DNA of 64,000 bases from Citrus sinensis (lineage: Eukaryota > Streptophyta > Magnoliopsida > Sapindales > Rutaceae): assembly GCF_022201045.2 (NCBI RefSeq), contig NC_068563.1:558001-622000 (forward strand), given 5' to 3'. The notes beneath the pieces are model-generated. The model was given only the letters and a program-made list of their open reading frames with translations. It ran no database searches and was not told where the DNA came from. Every line of letters starts with the position of its first letter. Position 1 is the first letter of the stretch. Below are positions 22,018 through 34,009 of this stretch, in pieces. The translations under genes were made by a program, and so were the position numbers.

Positions 22018-24213
22018 TTAAGGGCTAAAAAAGTTGGCATGCACGCCCTTAGTAACCAAATTCCAGAATGTTGCGACCACCAACATAACACTCAAAATTA
22101 TGCCAAAGCAACCAAGACCCAAGTTCAGCCACCACAATGTACCACTTTGGTCAGGTTTCTTGATTAGATTGTACATTAAACAAGGATAAGAAAATTTGAA
22201 AGGCAGTGTCAATCCTCCCATGAAAGGTGCCAAGCTGGGGAAAAATGGAAATGCCACCGATAACAAGGATATCAAACCTGTGAAGAAGAAGCGGTAGGCA
22301 GCGAGAACCCGCCGTGGACACTGTTGCTGCTTCTTGAAAATGTACCGGAATTCCAAACTGTCGAAAGCCGGCATGGCGTAGATTTGAAATTGGCAAAGGC
22401 AGTTTATTATCTGTAGTAAGTATATTGAGCCCATTGCTCCTCTTGAAGTGTCGTGTCCATGAACTTGCGAAAATACACTCAGCAATCCTTCCTTTGCTGT
22501 CACCTGGTGGAATCAGTGATCTATTCACATTATTATCTTTTCGAAAATTCGAGATTTCTAATTTGAAATTACTCAAGAACAAACCCCGATCAGATCAGAT
22601 CAGAAGAGAATCCTGAAAATGAATTAATTACCTTATTTCCATAAGCCCAATATCCTGTTAAAGCGAGCGGAAACGAACACATTCCTATTGTCATATATGA
22701 AATTTTCACCGCTCTCCACATTTTTTGACTGGATGGATTAAATTTGCTTGAAGGTAAGGTGCCTTGTATCTCAAGCACAAGATTATGGCCTCTAAATGCA
22801 AGCACAATAGTACCAATGGCATTCAAGATGCATATTTAGCCATGCCTGATTTTCCCTCCTCTACTCGGCTGTAAGAAACATCATTGGCCCTACCTTTTCT
22901 GATAGTTAGAGCCCAAAGGAGAGTGACATATACAACGGCCGTGACAGTTCCTGTCTTAGAGAACTTTAATACTGAATTCAGGTTGGGCAATAATTGAGAA
23001 ACAACGATAGCTATGCAAATGAACAACAAGCACCATACTACCCCAGGCAATGACTTGGCTTCACACGTGGCGATTCCACCGCACATGATCTTGTATAAAG
23101 TTTCCAAGTCCGCACCTGCTGTGATTATCAGCATTATACATGTTCCTCCCGATAGGTACCACACAGGAAATACACATAGAGATTTCGCCAGCTTCGGCCC
23201 TGTACACATAATAAGTCTCTTTTACTTATAGCTACAAGTCTCCGTTCAACACGTGATACAAGAAGAAAAAGGAATAAAAACGGGAGAGAACAACACTCTG
23301 GTTCATACTTTTTCCTTAATTACTCATTATGCACATCTCCGGCTTCGTAATTTCAATGTTTAAATTTTACTTGAATTTTCCATGTGCAAAATTCTTGGTA
23401 CCTCTAACATACACACGTAACAAGCTTTGGATGGATGAGGGTTTGCTCCAGGAGCTCCAAAGGCTCTCTCATATTAAACACACATTACAAAACACTGATA
23501 ATAGGAGTATAATAGAAAAAAAAAAATAACTAAAAACTGAAAAGTAGATTTTTTGAAACTAGGTTGTACAGGGTAATTAAAAAAAGTGGGGACCTGTGTG
23601 GTAAAAGTGAGAAATGTATATAAAGGATCTCAGCGTCATTCTGCTTTAATTAAAAAAAAAAGAAAGTTTTTGTGCATGAAAAACTTTGAATTGGGTTTTG
23701 GAGATTTGAGGTTTGACAGGGCATTATATATAACTAGACAATGCCGTCTAATCTTGATTAACATTCAGTTGTATTTGCATTTTAAAATATTGTAGAAATG
23801 TCTGTCTCTTTCTATGTACTAACCAAAGGCGGCTTTGGCAACATGCATGTATCTGCTGTAGCGAGTTCCGGGGACTGGTTCTGCGAGATGGACAAGAAGC
23901 CATATCGTGTAAATCTGCCATGCAAATGCTGTCAATAAACATATGATTCCCCACGTCCTGCGACAATTAATAATTGTTCAGAAAATATATTTCAGGCTCT
24001 CTTATGTATATGTATCTTGCATTCATGCATCTGAATTAACTCATAAACTTACCAACCAAGAGTGGCAAATCCAACAGGAAGGAAAAGGGCTTGGATTCCG
24101 ATTCCTGATGTGACAATATGAAAGACTGTAGAAAAAGTATTGCCGTTTCTTGATGCTGTGAGAGGCAACCAATCGTCAAGCGAATTAGGTTGCAGTTTCT
24201 GTACTTCTTGCAT
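22018..24213 (-). pseudogene. LHT-like amino-acid permease with frameshift (array copy 2)
   Basis: Four exons can be matched to the intact neighbour at 27,903: 24,213-24,053, 23,957-23,824, 23,199-22,632 and 22,503-22,018. The start is the ATG of MQEVQKLQPN; the longer open stretch upstream begins with TTG. Conserved Aa_trans sequence is present throughout (WLPLTASRNGNTF, GIGIQALFLPVGFATLGW, YLSGGTCIMLIITAG, AFRGHNLVLEIQGTLPSS, HANFF near the end). Exon 3 is 4 bases shorter than its paralogue (568 versus 572): around 22,826-22,836 the segment that should read AEFGNIFNAIG lacks 4 bases, shifting frame and giving a stop right after AKYAS. Splice sites are all intact, so the break may be recent, allelic or an assembly error. 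If real, the product loses the last five or so membrane helices. Confidence 0.8.
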
Positions 24214-24231
24214 CTCTAATTTTGTCCGCAA

Positions 24232-25526
24232 ATGAATCCTATGAATCCTCTACCGAGCAAAAGAATTTCCTTATTATGAAAGACCGAAATCACTGGCGTT
24301 TTTAGCTCCTTTTGTCCACAAATTCTGAGAAAAAAGATTGAAGCCCTCGCCCCTCTCACATATGCTTAAATGATTTCTTGTGACAAAATGAATCTTGTTA
24401 TTTAATTTAGTTATAGTTACAAGTTAGCTAGGTATTAAAATTAATTTTTAATTATTTTTAAATCAACGACTCTATAATAAATAGCCCGCAATCACTAACA
24501 TGATTGGTATATTTTTCAAACTAAATATATACATGTAATTATATCAATTTAAGTTAATAAAAGGTTTACAAAATAAAAAATAGAAAATGCTTCTTTTATC
24601 AGGTGATGATTTACACGTGATTATTGTAGATTTGTCATAATAATTACTAATTTTTCATTTAACTTTCAAAATAAATAAAAACATTTTGTGTTTCACAGTT
24701 CATACATCTTTAATCCATCTCCATCCATGCACAAACATAAATTAAATAATTTCTCTAAAAGAAATAAATTCATAGATTAATTGACTTGGATTGAGACAAA
24801 ACTTTATGAACAAATAACTATTATATATATCAAATTATACTCAGTTAATTCTAATCGAGCTCCTGTGAAGGAGATCTTCTTCACCGTCCACCTAAGCTAC
24901 GCAGGAAATGTCTAAAGTCAATCCCAAGAATAATGAAGCTTGATAGAATCTTTCTATCTAGATGAAGATAATTTGCATCTTCAAAGACATGTCTATTTTA
25001 CCCAAGTCTTTCTCCGAGACAGTGCCCATATCATTATACCTTCAAAAAAACTTTCTAGTTCACTCAGAAAAGAATGAGCATTGTCTAGTTCCAAAATTTG
25101 ATTTTCAATATCAAAATAGATGGAATAACTGTCCTTCTTAGTTCATAATCAGTCAATCAAGAAATGATTCAACATTCAAAGTCTAAAATTTTGTCTTTTT
25201 CTTTTCCTTTTGCCTCTAGTTGTTGAGAAGTCTTTCTTGAGAGTTTACGAAGTTTCCCGTTTTCTCACGATATTACATGTGAATATCAATAATTTAATAA
25301 ATCAACTCTAGATAAAGAAATAATATTTTTTATTATTTTGATTTGGGGAATGATTTGTCTTTATTTGTTTTTATCTTTTTGTTGACTATTAAATATGACA
25401 GCTGATTAATTAATTTTCCACAAAATGAAAATGACGGAATCCAACTAATATGCATGGCATGACACGCGTGGAAGTGTTTTTTGACTCATGGTCACCTATA
25501 TATAAAATATTATTTATTGTCACCAC
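24232..25526. other. Spacer inside the permease array
   Basis: Upstream region of array copy 2 (minus strand) followed by AT-rich sequence. No supported gene. Confidence 0.4.
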
Positions 25527-25542
25527 ATTATCCGTTTAATTT

Positions 25543-25758
25543 TTTTTTTATATTAATCACGAGGTATCCTGGGGAGGGCCCCAACTGTGGGAGGCACCTT
25601 TAAGCCCGTACCACAACTCAGACTAGAAGTCCCCGCTCGAACCGGGAGGCACAAGTTCTCCCAACAAATGCGACTTTCCTGCGACTCGAACTGGGGAGTA
25701 AACCCAGTCAAGCCACTTAAGGGGACTCCATTGCCAGTGGAGCCAACACTTTATTGGT
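25543..25758 (-). mobile_element. tRNA-derived SINE, family 2 (minus strand)
   Basis: On the minus strand the unit begins ACCAATAAAGTGTTGGCTCC, has an A-box-like TGGCTCCACTGG, a B-box-like CAGTTCGAGTCGC about 50 bases later, a GC-rich body, and ends with an A run. Direct repeats ATTATCCGTTTAATTT flank it (25,527-25,542 and 25,759-25,774), 16 of 16 bases. It shares no body sequence with the family 1 copies. Confidence 0.8.
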
Positions 25759-25774
25759 ATTATCCGTTTAATTT

Positions 25775-26247
25775 CAATTAATGAAAAAGTTGTCCAAAAA
25801 ATTTACCTTAATGAAGTTGAGGTGTGATTGATTAATGGAGTGCATATCATTTTTCGAATTTGATCTCCTTCCATACTGCCAGTTTAGAACTCCATTTGCT
25901 AGCCTCCCGGATAATTTCATTACCTTCGCAAGCAAGATCACGTCCTTCGTTATGAGCTTGTAGTCTTGTACACATGCTTTTAGAGCTACTCAATTAGTTA
26001 TAACACTAGGTGCATTTCTCCAAGGATGTCCTAAAAGTATTTTTGTTTGAACGTTGATACATAATTAACATGATACAATATGTGTTACCATTACTTAATA
26101 CAACAATCTTGATTACATATGGAAGTTTTTTAAAAAAGAGAGACATTGAGGACTACTCGGGCCCCCACCCACCCAATAAAAAAAAAAAGGAACAAAAAAA
26201 AATGGTAAAGGAAGAAATTTTTTCATCTATTTATTTTGTATCGTTTT
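25775..26247. other. Spacer, no gene seen
   Basis: No supported gene or repeat apart from A runs at about 26,175-26,205. Confidence 0.35.
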
Positions 26248-26290
26248 GGCGCCATAGTCGAGTGGTAAGGCAAGGGACTGTCCTTTCATA
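26248..26290 (+). pseudogene. Truncated tRNA-Cys-like 5' fragment
   Basis: GGCGCCATAGTCGAGTGGTAAGG followed by CAAGGGACTG and TCCTTT matches the acceptor, D-arm and anticodon 5' strand of organelle-type tRNA-Cys(GCA), recalled as GGCGACATGGCC(A/G)AGTGGTAAGG...GGGGACTGCAAATCC. The anticodon-loop CAAA is missing and sequence after the anticodon arm is unrelated. It is most likely a plastid-to-nucleus or retroposed scrap. Confidence 0.5.
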
Positions 26291-26302
26291 GATTAATTTT
26301 AG

Positions 26303-27465
26303 GTAGCGTTTATATTTTGGATTGAAGTGGGAATCCTGAGGAGTGAGAATCCTAGGATTGAGAGAGTAAAGTGAGAGTGAGAGTAGATTATTTACTTACA
26401 CTGGAATGGAAATATGGAATGAATATTAGAATTCAATTTATGTGTTTACTTTGTCTTTGCTTGGGAGTGAATAATATCAAATTACAATTTTACTCTTATT
26501 TAAAGAATTGTAGTTTTTAATTACAAAGTTAATAAAAATATATTTGATGAATAAACATTTATTTTATTATATTTCTAAATTTATAATAATTATTAATATT
26601 CTTAATTATGTAAATTAAAAATTATTGATAAGGAAAACATAAATGGAACATTTTTACTATTAACATAGAACAAAAATAATATTTTCTTAGAATAAACTAT
26701 TTATTATTATTAATTATTAATATTAAATAAATATAATACTATTATTTTTAAATAAATATAATATTATTCTTTTTAAATAAATATAATATTATTATTTTTA
26801 AATAAATATAATAATATTATATTTTCAAATAAAGATAGTATATAGTAATATTATTAATTCTCTATTAATATAATAATATTTTATTTTTATTTTATTAAAT
26901 ATAATTATATTAAATTTAATAAAAGGAGGGTAACTATAAAATGAAACATTATTTTATTTTATATAATTATATTAAATTTATTATTACATAAAATAATATT
27001 ATTATTTAGTACAAAATTAATATTTTCTTAGAATAAACTATTTATTATTCTTAATTATTAATAGTAAATAAATATAATATTATTATTTTTAAATAAATAT
27101 AATAATATTATATTTTCAAATAAAGATAGTATATAGTAATATTATTAATTCTCTATTAACAGTATAATATTAGTTTTAAGTAATTTTAACTTAGAATCAA
27201 TGCAAATTATTATTTAGTTAAATATAATAATATTATTTAAATAAATATAATAATTTTTATTTTATTTTATTAAATATAATTATATTAAATTTAATAAAAT
27301 GAGGGTAAAAAAAGAAGAGGTGGGAGTTGATTCCCGCCCCTCATGGGAGCCACTCCAAAAATGGGTGGAGTCCACAGAGTGGGATTCCTAATCCTCCCGT
27401 ACAAGTAAACACGGGAGTGGGAGGAATCCACACTTCTCACTCCCACTCCAAAAAGTAAACACAAC
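26303..27465. mobile_element. Non-autonomous DNA transposon candidate with AT-rich core
   Basis: The left end GTAGCGTTTATATTTTGGA... and the reverse complement of the right end GTTGTGTTTACTTTTTGGAGTGGG form imperfect terminal inverted repeats that continue into GTGGGAATCC/GTGGATTCC-type sequence. The core holds many copies of TTTAAATAAATATAATA(T) and a longer direct repeat (about 26,685-26,925 against 27,025-27,300, sharing TTTTCTTAGAATAAACTATTTATT and GATAGTATATAGTAATATTATT). No transposase. Superfamily and target duplication could not be settled. Confidence 0.5.
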
Positions 27466-27902
27466 ATAATAGTAATCTCTACTGGGAGAAATAAATTAAG
27501 TATACAGTTAACCATAACGATTTATATATATAACATTTTTTTGGTTATTAAAATTACAATATTGAGTTTAGGAGGCGAGTGAAATTCAATAAATCCGATA
27601 AATTGTTTTTGAACAAATACTTTCTATGAATGATAATCTTTAATTTACCCAAAAAATGTGAACATTTCAATTTATCTTTTTTTCATTAAGAAGATTAAAA
27701 AAAAAGAAAGAAAAAATGAAAAACCTTCGATAGCATGTCTTCCATTTGTCCTCATCTTCTAAATAAATAAAAGGTAAATTGAAGTTTTCACAATTTTGAG
27801 TAAATTGAAGTTTGTCATTCTATCTCGAAGATGAAGTGAACTTTAACCTTTTATACATGTCAAATACGTCACTCTATGCATAATTTTCTCTCTAAGAATT
27901 TG
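27466..27902. other. 3' flank of permease copy 3
   Basis: AT-rich; probable 3' UTR of the minus-strand permease in its last part. Nothing else was recognised. Confidence 0.35.
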
Positions 27903-29759
27903 TCATTTAGGCCTAAAGAAGTTGGCATGTAACCCCTTATCAGCCAAGTTCCACGCTGCTGCAACAACTAACATGACACTCAAAATCGTGCCTAAGCAGC
28001 CAAGCCCCACGTTCAGCCACCACATTGCACCGCTTCTGCTTGGTTTTTTTATCAAAATGTACATGAAGCATGGATAAACATATGTCAAAGGCAATGCAAT
28101 TCCTCCTATCAAAGGTGCCAAGCTGCCCAAAAAGGGAAATGCCACTGCTATGAAGAATGTCAAGCCGCCAAAGAAGAGCCGAATGCCTGCACGGACCCAG
28201 CCTGGACACCGTTGCTTCTTCTTGCTGACGTACTGGAATTCCAAGTTGTCGAAAACCGGCATGGCATAGATTTGGAAAGAACTTAGGCTGTTTATCAGAA
28301 CTAGCAGGTATATTGTCCCCATCACATGTTTTGAAGTGTTATGTCCATGAACTTGTGAAAGTGCACTTAGTAATCCTCCGTTTACAGGTACCTGGAATCC
28401 AATAACACACATCGTTATCTTGTTCGAAAATTGATCTATTGCTAAGACAACTTAGATGATGAGAGAATCTTCGAGAACGCTTACCTTATTTCCATAAGCC
28501 CAAAATCCAGTTATAGTAAGTGGAAATAAACACATGGCTATCAGTAGATAAGAAATTATTGTTCCTTTCCACATTGTTTGACAAGATGGATTTCTTCTGC
28601 TTGAAGGCAAGGTGCCTTGTATCTCAAGCACAAGATTATGGCCTCTGAACGCGAGCGCAATTTTCCCAATGGCATTAAAAATATTGCCAAACTCAGCCAT
28701 ATCTGATTTCGACTCTTGTGATGGGCTGTAAGATACCCCATTGGGCCTTCCTTTGTTGATGGAAAGAGCCCAAATGAATGTACAATACGCAACGGCTGTG
28801 ATTGCTCCAACCATTGAGACCTTGGCTACTGAATTCAAGTTGGGCAATATTTGAGCTATAGCAATAGCCATGCATGTGAACACCAAGAACCATTCTACAC
28901 CCGTCAATGACTTGGCTTCACACGTGGATCCACCTCCACACGCGATCTTGTATAAAGTTTCCATGTTCCCTCCTGCTGTGATTATCAGCATCACACAAGT
29001 TCCTCCTGATAGGTACATCACAGGAAATATAGCAAGCAATTTCCCTTGCTTTGGACCTGGACATTTAAAAAAAAAGTCTCGTTAGCGACGACATAATACT
29101 ACTTGCCTACAAACATCATGTGATAAACGCAAAAGAAAAGAAAAGTATAAAATAAGGTGAACAATTTTGAATTGAGATTCTATTTTAAAATGTACTGTGA
29201 TGTCTACAGAGTGTGTCTGTATATACTAACCAAAGGCAACTACAGCGAGATGGAGGTATCGACTGTAGCGAGTTCCAGGGACTGATTCAGCTAGTATGAC
29301 AAGAAGCCATATGGTGTACAGCTGCCATGCAAATGATATCGATAAACATATGACTCCCCATGTCCTGTAACCATTAATTGAAAATCGAATCAGAGAAGAA
29401 TTTATATATTTTCCAGGAACTTGAAACCTGGCAAATTGATAGACTTTGTAAATTACTTACCAACCAAGAGCGGCAAATGCAACAGGAAGTAAAAGGGCTT
29501 GGGATCCGATCCCTGAAGAGATTAGATGAAACACAGCATAAAAGATATTGCCGTTTCTGGATTCTGTGATGGGGAGCCAAGCATCAACCGGATTAAGCTC
29601 CCCGACGACGCGATCGTTTGAGAGACCATTGAAGCCTGTACTCATAGACCTGGATTCAACGGTGATGACTTGCAGTTGCTGATCATCATTTGGGTCTTTA
29701 GTAGCGGTTTGGTGTAGTGGCAACTGGTCAATAAAACTTTCTACTGCCACTTCTCCCAT
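27903..29759 (-). CDS. LHT-like amino-acid permease (AAAP family), array copy 3, intact
   Basis: Four exons, 29,759-29,461, 29,364-29,231, 29,056-28,485 and 28,391-27,903, in frame with GT-AG borders, giving 497 residues. The start is the ATG of MGEVAVESFIDQ. A hydrophilic N-terminus of about 75 residues is followed by an Aa_trans domain with about ten or eleven membrane helices (DAWLPITESRNGN, GIGSQALLLPVAFAALGW, FAWQLYTIWLLVILAESVPG, YLSGGTCVMLIITAGG, FRGHNLVLEIQGTLPSS, SFQIYAMPVFDNLE, AVAFPFLGSLAPLIGG). It is probably a plasma-membrane proton-coupled importer of amino acids; the substrate is not predictable. It lacks the Thr-Pro-rich N-terminus of the 42.5-kb paralogue and has exon 3 in one piece where that gene has an intron. 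Confidence 0.93.
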
Positions 29760-30081
29760 ATCTTACAAGCCTTAGTTCCTTGTTTCTGTCACCGCTAATG
29801 CTGAAACTATTTGTATATAAGACCAGCTTCGTTTGCCCGCAATGGAATCCCCTCTGTCGTTCTGAATCTCCTTCTCCTGACTGAAAGCGATGGAGTTTTT
29901 TTTGTTAGTTTCTTGTCCACAAATTTGGAAAGGAAATTGAAGGCAACCCACCTCTTAAGTACATCATTATAATAAGATTGCCAAATCAAATTTGATGAAT
30001 ACTGATATCATCGCTGATATAAGGCCTGTGACGTATTGTGTAGTGGTATCACGATTGTGAGTCAATCACATACGCATTCAT

Positions 30082-31765
30082 GTGTACACGCGTCACGTAT
30101 GTTGTCATTATTATTATTTTGTTGTCACGCCTTGCCAGACAATGATTAAAAGTAAGAAATTAAAATCAAATTATCTTTTGAAAAAATTGAACTTCTTTTT
30201 AACATTTTATATTTTAATTATAGTTAGGTAATAACCCAAATCAGGCGGTTATTGCAAACCGTTTCTGTTTTTTTTTTTTTTAATTTGACTAATATTGCAT
30301 GTTTAAGATTAAGGGACACGCATGCATGCATATAGTCATTGTCGTTGTAACTTGCTAGGAAATTGCAGGTTCCTATTTGATAGTTTAACTTGGACCGTCC
30401 GATTTTAACTCTCCAAAAGGACTTTTGCTTCACTCCAAAAAATTCAACCACCGAAAGCAGGCAATATTGAAAATTAAGATAGTTTTGGACTTTGAAGTAA
30501 GTCATTCCGGAAAACTCATGGCTGCTCTGTCTGTATACTCTCTATTTATTAAATTGTTGCTGCACATGTATTTATCTACTCTCACTCCATTGATTCACAG
30601 GTTAACGTGTGACACAAACATGATAAAAGGGTGTATAAGACTTTCTTTATGTCATCCACTTAAATTGATAGATTATTTTTTTAAAAAAAAAATTACAATT
30701 ATGAATTAAAAGTCACCACATCTCAAGTTCAAACATTTAATCACGACTTAAAAGTTAATTAAAAAAAAGAAAAAGAAAAAGAAAAAGGTAAAGAGATTGT
30801 GATGATCTCGTGTAAGATTGATCAAACTAAATTTTGGATGTATGAAGTTTCAATAAATTATTTATGAACTAAACTAAAATCTTTTATATCTTTACAAATC
30901 AAAATCCAGATTGTCCAAATTCAAATATAAATTTATTGTAGGATGACAGGAATCACATTAAAATCCTTCCCAACCAATGCCATTCTAATATGCACATATG
31001 ACATGAATCAACATCATTATGGGATACATATGACAATGATCAATGCTATCATAACATTCACAAATGGCAAAACCGTTATGTGCACATAGAAATGGGAAAT
31101 GAATCCCAAAAAATTGTATTGATTATTTACCTTTATATAGATTTGTGTTGTGTATGAATCGGTCCTTTGAGCCATATCAATTAAATTTGATTAAATTATA
31201 CTTTTTTTTTTAAATCTTTCATAGGGCTCAATAAAAATGAGACATACATATATAAGACCGTATGAGGTGATAGTCCTAACCATGATGCTTTGCCATTTGA
31301 TTGAGGGATCCACTGTCTTTTAATAATAAGTTTGGTGGCCTCAAAGTCGGATTTGCATATGATCTCAAAAAAGGAAAAAAAAAAAAGAAAAAAAAAAGAG
31401 AGACCTATTACTCTACTAAGGAAAAGTCGTGGGTGCTCATGAAATTCGTTTTTCATCTATTTTATGTTACGTGTACATTTTAACTAATTATGACAATTTA
31501 TGTACGTCACATATCAAGTAGTGAAATAGAGAGATTGTCAATTTTCTCTCCTCTGTAATCAATATATACCATTTATCATATTGCTATTTTTATAATAACT
31601 AATAACCTCTGTGACAGCATAAATTCATAATATTATCTTTATTTTTAAATACACTTTAATTCATATTTATTATAAAATAAATAAATCATATGAATAGAAA
31701 CTAAATAAAAAAATTAAGTATTAAAAATAAAAAAATATGTTTTGAAGTAAAAAATTAATAATTCT
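30082..31765. repeat. Tandem duplication, unit A (~1.68 kb)
   Basis: Begins near GTGTACACGCGTCACGTA and matches 31,865-34,200 in the same orientation over its whole length. Shared landmarks include CAAATCAGGCGGTTATTGC, CATATAGTCATTGTCGTTG, TGACAGGAATC(A/G)CATTAAAATCC and AATTAAGTATTAAAAATAAA. No gene is visible in it. This copy lacks the MITE and SINE that split unit B. Confidence 0.85.
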
Positions 31766-31948
31766 GTCCTAAATTATTTATTTATATATATAATTAAAAT
31801 CAACTCGCAAAATCAACTGAAATTAGGTTGAGCCCCCACTGGTCATGTGCTCCATCCGTCCCTGGTGTACACACGTCACGTAAGAAATTAAAATCAAATT
31901 ATATTTTGAAAAAATTGAACTTCCTTTTAAGATTTTAAATTTTAATTA

Positions 31949-32618
31949 GGTAGTTGTTAAGTTACATAATCATGTAACTTACATCAACCCAATACTTGTT
32001 ACTACTAACATAAAAACATAAACAACAAAAACTAAATGTGTGATAGTGGTATCAAGTGTTGAGTTAATGTAAGTTACGTGATCGCCACTTGGGCTTGTAG
32101 CCCAGTGGTGAACCATTGCCCTCAAAGTTAAGCATGATTATGAGGGCAATGGTTCGAGTCCCCACGGACTCAACCTCCCTTAATTAAATATAATTGTGTG
32201 GAGACTACTTACAACGTCTTTCTCCCTTGCGAAATGCGAGTGGAGTAGAGACATCCCTCATCCGTGAGGGGTATTTGGCTGGACATGTGCTTCATAGACT
32301 AAAAATGTAATAATGTAAGTCTCATGTATATATATCTGATTGTAAATATCAGTGTAATGACCTCCTGTCATCCCTTGCGAAATGCGAGTGGAGTAGAGAC
32401 ATCCCTCATCCGTGAGGGGTATTTGGCTGGACATGTGCTTCATAGACTAAAAATGTAATAATGTAAGTCTCATGTATATATATCTGATTGTAAATATCAG
32501 TGTAATGACCTGCTGTCATAGCAGTTATATAGATTTCTGTGTAATACAGTAACCTGATGCTTAATCAGTTCAAAAAAAAAAAATGTAAGTTACGTGATCA
32601 TGTAACTTAACAAGCGTC
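31949..32618. mobile_element. Mutator-type MITE carrying a nested SINE
   Basis: Terminal inverted repeats of about 50 bases: the left end reads TTGTTAAGTTACATAATCATG..., and the reverse complement of the right end reads TTGTTAAGTTACATGATCACG.... Within each arm AAGTTACAT and ATGTAACTT pair again as a small hairpin. A 9-bp direct repeat TTTTAATTA lies at 31,940-31,948 and 32,619-32,627, as expected for Mutator-like elements. Without the SINE and its duplication the element is about 154 bases. Unit A of the surrounding duplication is the empty site. Confidence 0.75.
32084..32582 (+). mobile_element. tRNA-derived SINE, family 1, copy 2 (with internal tandem duplication)
   Basis: Starts GCCACTTGGGCTTG, A box TAGCCCAGTGG at 32,098-32,108, B box GGTTCGAGTCC (perfect consensus) at 32,151-32,161, and ends in an A run. 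Target duplications of 17 bases (ATGTAAGTTACGTGATC) lie at 32,067-32,083 and 32,583-32,599. The body segment 32,224-32,371 (148 bases) is repeated directly at 32,372-32,519 with almost no change, making this copy longer than its siblings. It sits inside the right arm of a MITE. Confidence 0.93.
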
Positions 32619-34009
32619 TTTTAATTATAGTTAGATAATAACCCAAATCAGGCGGTTATTGCAAACCGTTTCTGTTTTTAATTAATGAAATGAAAGTTTC
32701 GTTTTCTCTTTTCTTTTTTTAAAATTTGATTAATATTGCATGTTTAAGATTAAGGGACATGCGCGCATGCATATAGTCATTGTCGTTGTAATTTGCTAGG
32801 AAATTGCAGGCTCCTATTTGATAGTCAACTTGGACCGTCCGATTTTAACTCTCCAAAATGACTTTTGTTTCACACCAAAAATTTCAACTACCGAAAGCAG
32901 GCAATATTGAAAATTAAGATAGTTTTGGACTTTGAAGTAAGTCATTACCGAAAATTCATGGCTGCTCTGACTGTATACTCTCTATTTATTAGATTCTCGC
33001 TACACATGTATCCATCTACTCTCACTCCATCATTGATTGATAGGTTAACATGACACCAACATGATAAAAGGGCGTCTAAGACTTTCTTATATCATCCACT
33101 TAAATTAATAGTTTATTTTAAAAAAAAAAATCATAGTCATAAATTAAAAGTCACAGTATCTCAATATCAAATATTTAATCATGACTTAATAGTCAATTAA
33201 AAAAAAAAAGAGATTGTGATAATCTCGTACAAGATCGATCAAACTGAATTTTGAATGTATCAAATTTCAATAAATAATTTATCAACCCAAATAAAAATCT
33301 TTTATATCTTTACAAATCAAAATCCAGATTGTCGAAATTCAAATATAAATTTATTGTAGGGTGACAGGAATCGCATTAAAATCCTTCCCATCCAATGCCA
33401 TTCTAACATGCACATTTCACATATGACATGACTCAACATCGATCATTATAAGATACACATGACAATGATCAATGCTATCATATCATTCACCAATGGCAAA
33501 ACCATTATGTGCACGTAGAAATGGGAAATGAATCCCAAGAAATTGTATTGATTATTTACCTTTATATAGATTTGTGTTGTGTATGAATCGGTCCTTTGAG
33601 CCATATCAAATAAATTTGATCAAGTTATACAATGTTTTTTAAAATCTTTCATAGGGCTCAATAAAAATGAGAAATACATATATAAGATGTGACAGTCCTA
33701 ACCATGATGTTTTGCCATTTGATTGAGGGACCCACTGTTTTCTAATAATAATTTTGGTGGTCTCAACTCTCAAAGTCGGATTTGCATATGATCTCAAAAA
33801 AGAAAAAAAGAAAAAAAGAGACCTATTACTCTACTAAGAAAAAGTCTTGGGTGCTCCTAAAGTTTATTTTTCATTTATTTTATGTTACTTGTATATTTTA
33901 ATTAATTATGACAATTTATGTACATCACACATCAAGCAGTGGATAATTAAGAAACAGAGAGATTATCAATTTTTCCCTTACTGTAATCAATATATACCAT
34001 TGACTCCCT

